A DNA stretch of 64,000 bases from Golubevia sp. BC0850. Its lineage: Eukaryota; Basidiomycota; Exobasidiomycetes; Golubeviales; Golubeviaceae. The notes below the pieces were generated by a model. The model saw only the letters and a program-made list of their open reading frames with translations, did no database searches and was not told the origin of the DNA. The stretch is taken from the NCBI GenBank assembly GCA_012976225.1, contig JAAVVG010000015.1:186001-250000 (forward strand). Direction: 5' to 3'. The translations under genes and the position numbers were made by a program. Of the stretch, positions 60,041-64,000 are shown piece by piece; within the stretch, counting starts at the first letter, position 1; the number at the start of each line of letters is the position of its first letter.

Positions 60041-61454
60041 TGAGGCAAAAGATTTATCTCTTATCTAAAACGAATGCCTCAATTCGGAGGAAGCCTCATT
60101 AACTTCCTTCCTCTGGCTTCGAGGTTCCGACGCTCTTGAAGTTTGAATAGAAGGATGAGAAAGTTCCGCCCCTCACTGTTGCATTTGGCTTCGAGTCGAC
60201 CGACTCTCTGTTCGAATGTTCAAATTTCAAATTCCAGATCCAAAAGGCGTGAGAGTATGAGAGCGAGTGAATTAGGAGGTATGTATCGAAGGTGAAGAGG
60301 GTTCAGTTGCCTATCGAGCTTCGCTCAACTTCAGACGAACGGAGTAACTTTTTCCGGCCTACAACACCCAAAAGTATTCTCATCAAAAATTCGTTCTCAG
60401 AATCAGATATTCCACTATCTCACCAATGAATATAGTTAGCGACCAATTTCAAGTTCGTATTCTGGCTCAATCTAGGGTCGTGTTCCCGGCCAGTCTTGAC
60501 GATTAAGACCTCAATAAATCCTTATTGTCCCTACACTGCTCTTGAGGAAGCAGCAAAGCATTGGTTAGCTCTAAGTAGTTGATAGAGCCGAGTTTTTTTC
60601 ATCTTCTTTGGACCCTCCCTTCCGTAGCGCCACTGTCGCGAGAGACGGGGTCCAATTTGGCAGCTCTTTGACTATTAACTTTGAGTTCATCAGTGTTGTT
60701 GAGAAGTGTTAGTCGGAGACTCTGTGACCATCGAAGGAAAAAGAAAAAAGGGGGGGGGATCTGGGTCGTAAAAGCAGGGCTGTGTCAATTGTCAAGGGGA
60801 GCTCTTCGTTAGAGAATCGAGAGGAGACAAAAGGAGATGAAAAGGCTCCGATGCAAAGTCGCGACTTTGGCAGGAGTCAGCGAGGCAGGACCCATGAGGA
60901 TGAGTTACTACATATGTACAAACCTGGTGCCGAGTGCTGCGGACGGAGGTGGCGATGAATGGGGGCTTGTTTTTCGACCTCGTTCTCTCTCTCTCTTTGG
61001 ACACAGCTCTTTCTTGCCGAAGAGAGGTTGTTCGAGATACCATACCTGCGGTTGGAGCGGACACGAGAGAGGGAGGAAGAAAGTTTTCCCTTGGACAACA
61101 AGAGTCGCAGCCGGAAAAAATGGACTTGGCATAGGCATCAGCCACGGAGTTGCTGCTTCGGATGGTTTTTTCCAGCAGTTTCCTCTTCTAAAACCAAAAC
61201 CATCAACGTTTCATCCTCAAATGAATTCTTCTTCATTGAATTGAAAGGTGAATTGGATACCCACATATCAACCTTTCAATTCTCTTTCCAGATCTTCCAA
61301 TCCAGGAGTCCTCTGAGGTATCCTCCACCTCTAGCTTCCTCTTTGATTCAAACTTAGCAACCCATCTACTTTCAACTTACTTCCAGTTTAAACTTCAACT
61401 ACAATCTCAACTCATCACTTTCAAGACGCGTAGCCAATCAGGATTCGAGGGAGG
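60041..61454. other. Intergenic region upstream of the ferric reductase
   Basis: About 1.4 kb. A G-rich run lies near 60,750-60,760. Several frames at 60,790-61,360 are open at once on both strands, which points to composition rather than coding; none has a domain. It presumably holds the ferric reductase promoter. Confidence 0.4.
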
Positions 61455-64000
61455 ATGAGCGTTTACGTACCACCAGCAGGAGGAGGTGGTAGCTCAGGAG
61501 GAACAGGTACTTCCTGTTCAGGTGGTTGTGGAACAACTGATTCTTTGAAATACAACTACTTAAAATCTTATTTCAACGCTCACATGTTATCGATTCCATC
61601 GCATAGATATCTTTACATTATGTGGTTCATCTTAACTGCTTCAATCCTTTTGCTTTCAGCTCTTCATCATTCTCATCTAGGTGATTCCAGTTTCTTAGGT
61701 GCTTGGTGGACTAAGATAGCCATAAAGAATAGAGTCATAAAGATATGGGGAAAGAACATAGGAGGGGCAGGGGAAGGAAAGAAGAGGAAAATCTACACTT
61801 TCCCCAGTGTTGGCAGAATCCTGTTATTACTGGGTTTCTTAGCTCTACCAATTGCTTTGACTTTGATTGGAGCAGACTATATTAAACCTACAGATTCAAT
61901 GTTCAACGTAACTTCAAGTTTTCCACCTCAATATCCAAATGGTAGATTGCCTATCTCTTCAAGATCTTTCATTCCAACTTTCCTACCTTCCCAAGAACAA
62001 GATTCCATGTTTTCCTCTTCCAGTTCCAACCTTTCAAAGCGCTTGCTCTGGGGAATAGGTTCTTACCCAGCAGTGACAACGATTCCATCTACAATTACTC
62101 TTCCCTACCGAACTTGGTGGACTGCAGGTGGTAGAACTGGTTGCTTCACGAACGCTTTAACCCCCTTTGTCCTCATTTTAGCATTAAAACAAGTACCTTT
62201 CGCTCTTCTGAGTACAAAATTATTGGGAGGTTACGCTTTTGATAGACTTAGCTTTTTACATAAATGGGGTGGAAGAATCATTTGGATGTTTGCTAGCTTT
62301 CATGTTGGAACTTGGAGTTGGCAATTACGGTTGGATACTGCTTTTCAAAGCAGAATCTGGGGTTTCGTTTTCATGTGGCAGAAGTTTAGATGGGGATTTG
62401 TGGTGAGTAGCATGAGAGAGAGGGGATGGAGATTGAGAGAGAGACAAAGGTGACAGGAAAGGCTTGGTAGAGTGGGAGAAAAACCATGTAGAGCTTTTCA
62501 AAATCCTACTTGAAAGACTCTCACTTGGATTGAGGAAGGAGGATCTCCTTTCTCTCGAACCTCCTCATTGACCTCATTCCTCCCCACCCTTCATGTCCGC
62601 CCAGTCCTACATCTTCCTAACTCTTCTAGTAGCCCTCTCAATAGGTCCAGTTCGCAGAGATTACTATGAGATCTTCTATGTCTCTCACATCATTCTAGTA
62701 CTCGGATTCATGCTCTCAGCTTGGGCTCATCATCCGCCTTTAGGAGGTTGGATGTATGCTTCATTACTCTACTGGGCTGCGGAAAGGATTACTAGAGCTA
62801 TCAAGATTGCCTATGTCAACGGATTAGGTTTCGCAGGGAGGAGACCTAAAGTGGTCATTGAAACGAGGAGTGAAGGACATTCTGTTGGACAACCAAATCG
62901 AGGGCATTTCAATCAACAGTCTTACAATTCTTCAGCTTCGAAAGGGGGATACGCAAGATCTCGATCCTCAACTCTTCAAACTCTAAAGAATCCGGATCCT
63001 CATTCTAATTCTTATCGTGCTAACGAATTGGGTTACAATTATCCACCTGGAAGTGGGAACGGAGGGGGTTGGCCTAAAGAAAGTTCTTCAAGCTATTCTC
63101 ATTCAGATAGAAACACTTATGATTCTCACGGCAACACTAGCGGTAGCAGTCAGTTCTCCTCTCCACCTCCAGCTTTCAATTCCCCACTTTCCTTTAATCC
63201 TATGAGACCAGATCCAAATTCCCTCAACCCAAATGAACCTTCAGCTCTCCATCGAGTCAACACTCAATTCTACGAACCTCTGGATGATGTTTTGGAAGGC
63301 TATATGCGGGAAAGAAAGAGTGGAGTCCCCTCTCCTTCCGTCTCTCCTGGACCTCAAGAGATCAACGAGGACGAAAGCATAACGCCGACAACAACCAACC
63401 CTCTTCCTTTCTCTTCTAATGCTCATCCTCTAGCACCCGAGAAGTTCGAATTAGAAGATCGAGGCAGCACTCTTCAGGCTTCCAAACCTACTTTCAATCA
63501 ATCAAGAGGGGTGGCTCCAACTCCTCGAAATGCCTCAAGCGGATCAGAACAAATCCACAGCAGTGCTGACGATTACCGAAATGTAGGAGTCAAGTTCGGA
63601 GGTATCAATCGACCCAACAACACAAGTAGACCTTCCACTGCTGATTCGATGGGCACGATGGCTGGATTAATCCAGAATCGAAGGATTCCTAGACCTGCAA
63701 TGTCAGCCGACGTAGCAGCAGTCATCAGACCTGGATTCGCTTTCGTTCAACTTCTACCTGGAAAGACTTTAAGATTAACTCTCAGAACTCCGAATAGAAT
63801 GAGTTGGCAACCAGGTCAATGGGTCAATTTGAACTTACCTTCAGTGAGATGGTGGGAATCTCATCCTTTCACCATCGCTTCTGCTCATGATGCTGAATTT
63901 CCAACTTCAACTAGATTCGAAGATGACGACGAAGAGACTGGAATTGATTTAGAATCAGGTGAAAAGAAAAAGATGAACAAGGTTAAAGGAGAGGAAAGAA
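61455..64000 (+). CDS. Ferric reductase-like transmembrane oxidoreductase (cut by right edge)
   Basis: Moves electrons from NADPH through FAD and two hemes across the plasma membrane to reduce ferric or cupric ions. Exon 1 (61455-62402) and exon 2 (62605 to the edge) encode at least 781 aa. The N-terminus has SCSGGCGTTDS, then membrane helices (LYIMWFILTASILLLSALHH; VGRILLLLGFLALPIALTLI). Heme ligands are in LHKWGGRIIWMFASFHVG and YVSHIILVLGFMLSAWAHH. A long Ser/Asn/Pro-rich cytosolic insert of about 270 residues separates the last helices from the FAD-binding domain, which begins LLPGKTLRLTLRTP and QPGQWVNLNLPSVRWW, then HPFTIAS. This insert is unusually long for the FRE family. The NADPH-binding domain lies beyond the window. 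Confidence 0.9.

Noticed and set aside
60792-61357. Several frames of 60-135 codons before the ferric reductase
   Set aside because: They overlap on both strands and share no motif with known families.

Overview
The window is nuclear DNA of a fungus, most likely a basidiomycete and perhaps Pucciniomycotina; I cannot place it more precisely. The evidence is a dense set of intron-rich genes, introns mostly 50-130 nt with very uniform GTGAGT-type donors and YAG acceptors, a few introns of 350-1,080 nt, Ser-rich disordered proteins, and the alpha-aminoadipate lysine enzymes found in fungi. Base composition is somewhat AT-rich. I recognised no rRNA, tRNA, CRISPR array or intact transposon. Exon boundaries were set by hand from reading frame, splice consensus and family alignment from memory.

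Layout. 0-7.2 kb: the N-terminal part of an unknown membrane-anchored protein, the divergent pair URA5 (pyrimidine synthesis) and CBP20 (nuclear cap binding), flanked by an inverted duplication of the CBP20 3' end, then a SNAPC1-like protein. 7.2-10 kb has no recognisable gene. 10-12.4 kb: catalase with seven exons. 13.5-16 kb: an unrecognised protein. 18.6-20.7 kb: a YDJ1-type farnesylated DnaJ. 21.1-22.8 kb: a decayed F-box-like gene (copy 1). 23.2-26.5 kb: a caprin-like RGG protein. 27.1-30.1 kb: an RMD1/RMND1 (DUF155) protein. 30.5-32.1 kb: F-box-like copy 2, decayed. 32.7-35.1 kb: homocitrate synthase. 35.6-37.7 kb: two tandem paralogues of unknown function. 39.0-40.3 kb: a broken F-box/LRR gene. 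40.5-44.5 kb: an aconitase fused to mitoribosomal protein mL40. 45.2-46.1 kb: a secreted cutinase-family esterase. 46.8-48.5 kb: a single-pass membrane protein. 50.5-60 kb: two paralogous secreted proteins in inverted orientation, enclosing an AKR7-type aldo-keto reductase, OST3, P5C reductase and F-box-like copy 3. 61.5 kb to the right edge: a ferric reductase, cut by the window end.

How the genes relate. Most are unlinked housekeeping genes arranged as close divergent pairs (URA5/CBP20, 82 bp between start codons; OST3/PRO3, 117 bp). The one pathway link is lysine synthesis: homocitrate synthase lies about 5 kb from an AcoB/Aco2-type aconitase, an enzyme class implicated in homocitrate dehydration in filamentous fungi. 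Most of the unusual signal comes from duplications: three related F-box-like loci, all broken; the inverted pair of small Kex2-site secreted proteins with conserved promoters; the tandem unknown paralogues; and the CBP20 3'-end duplicate. The strongest single finding is the aconitase-mL40 fusion with what looks like an internal mitochondrial presequence.
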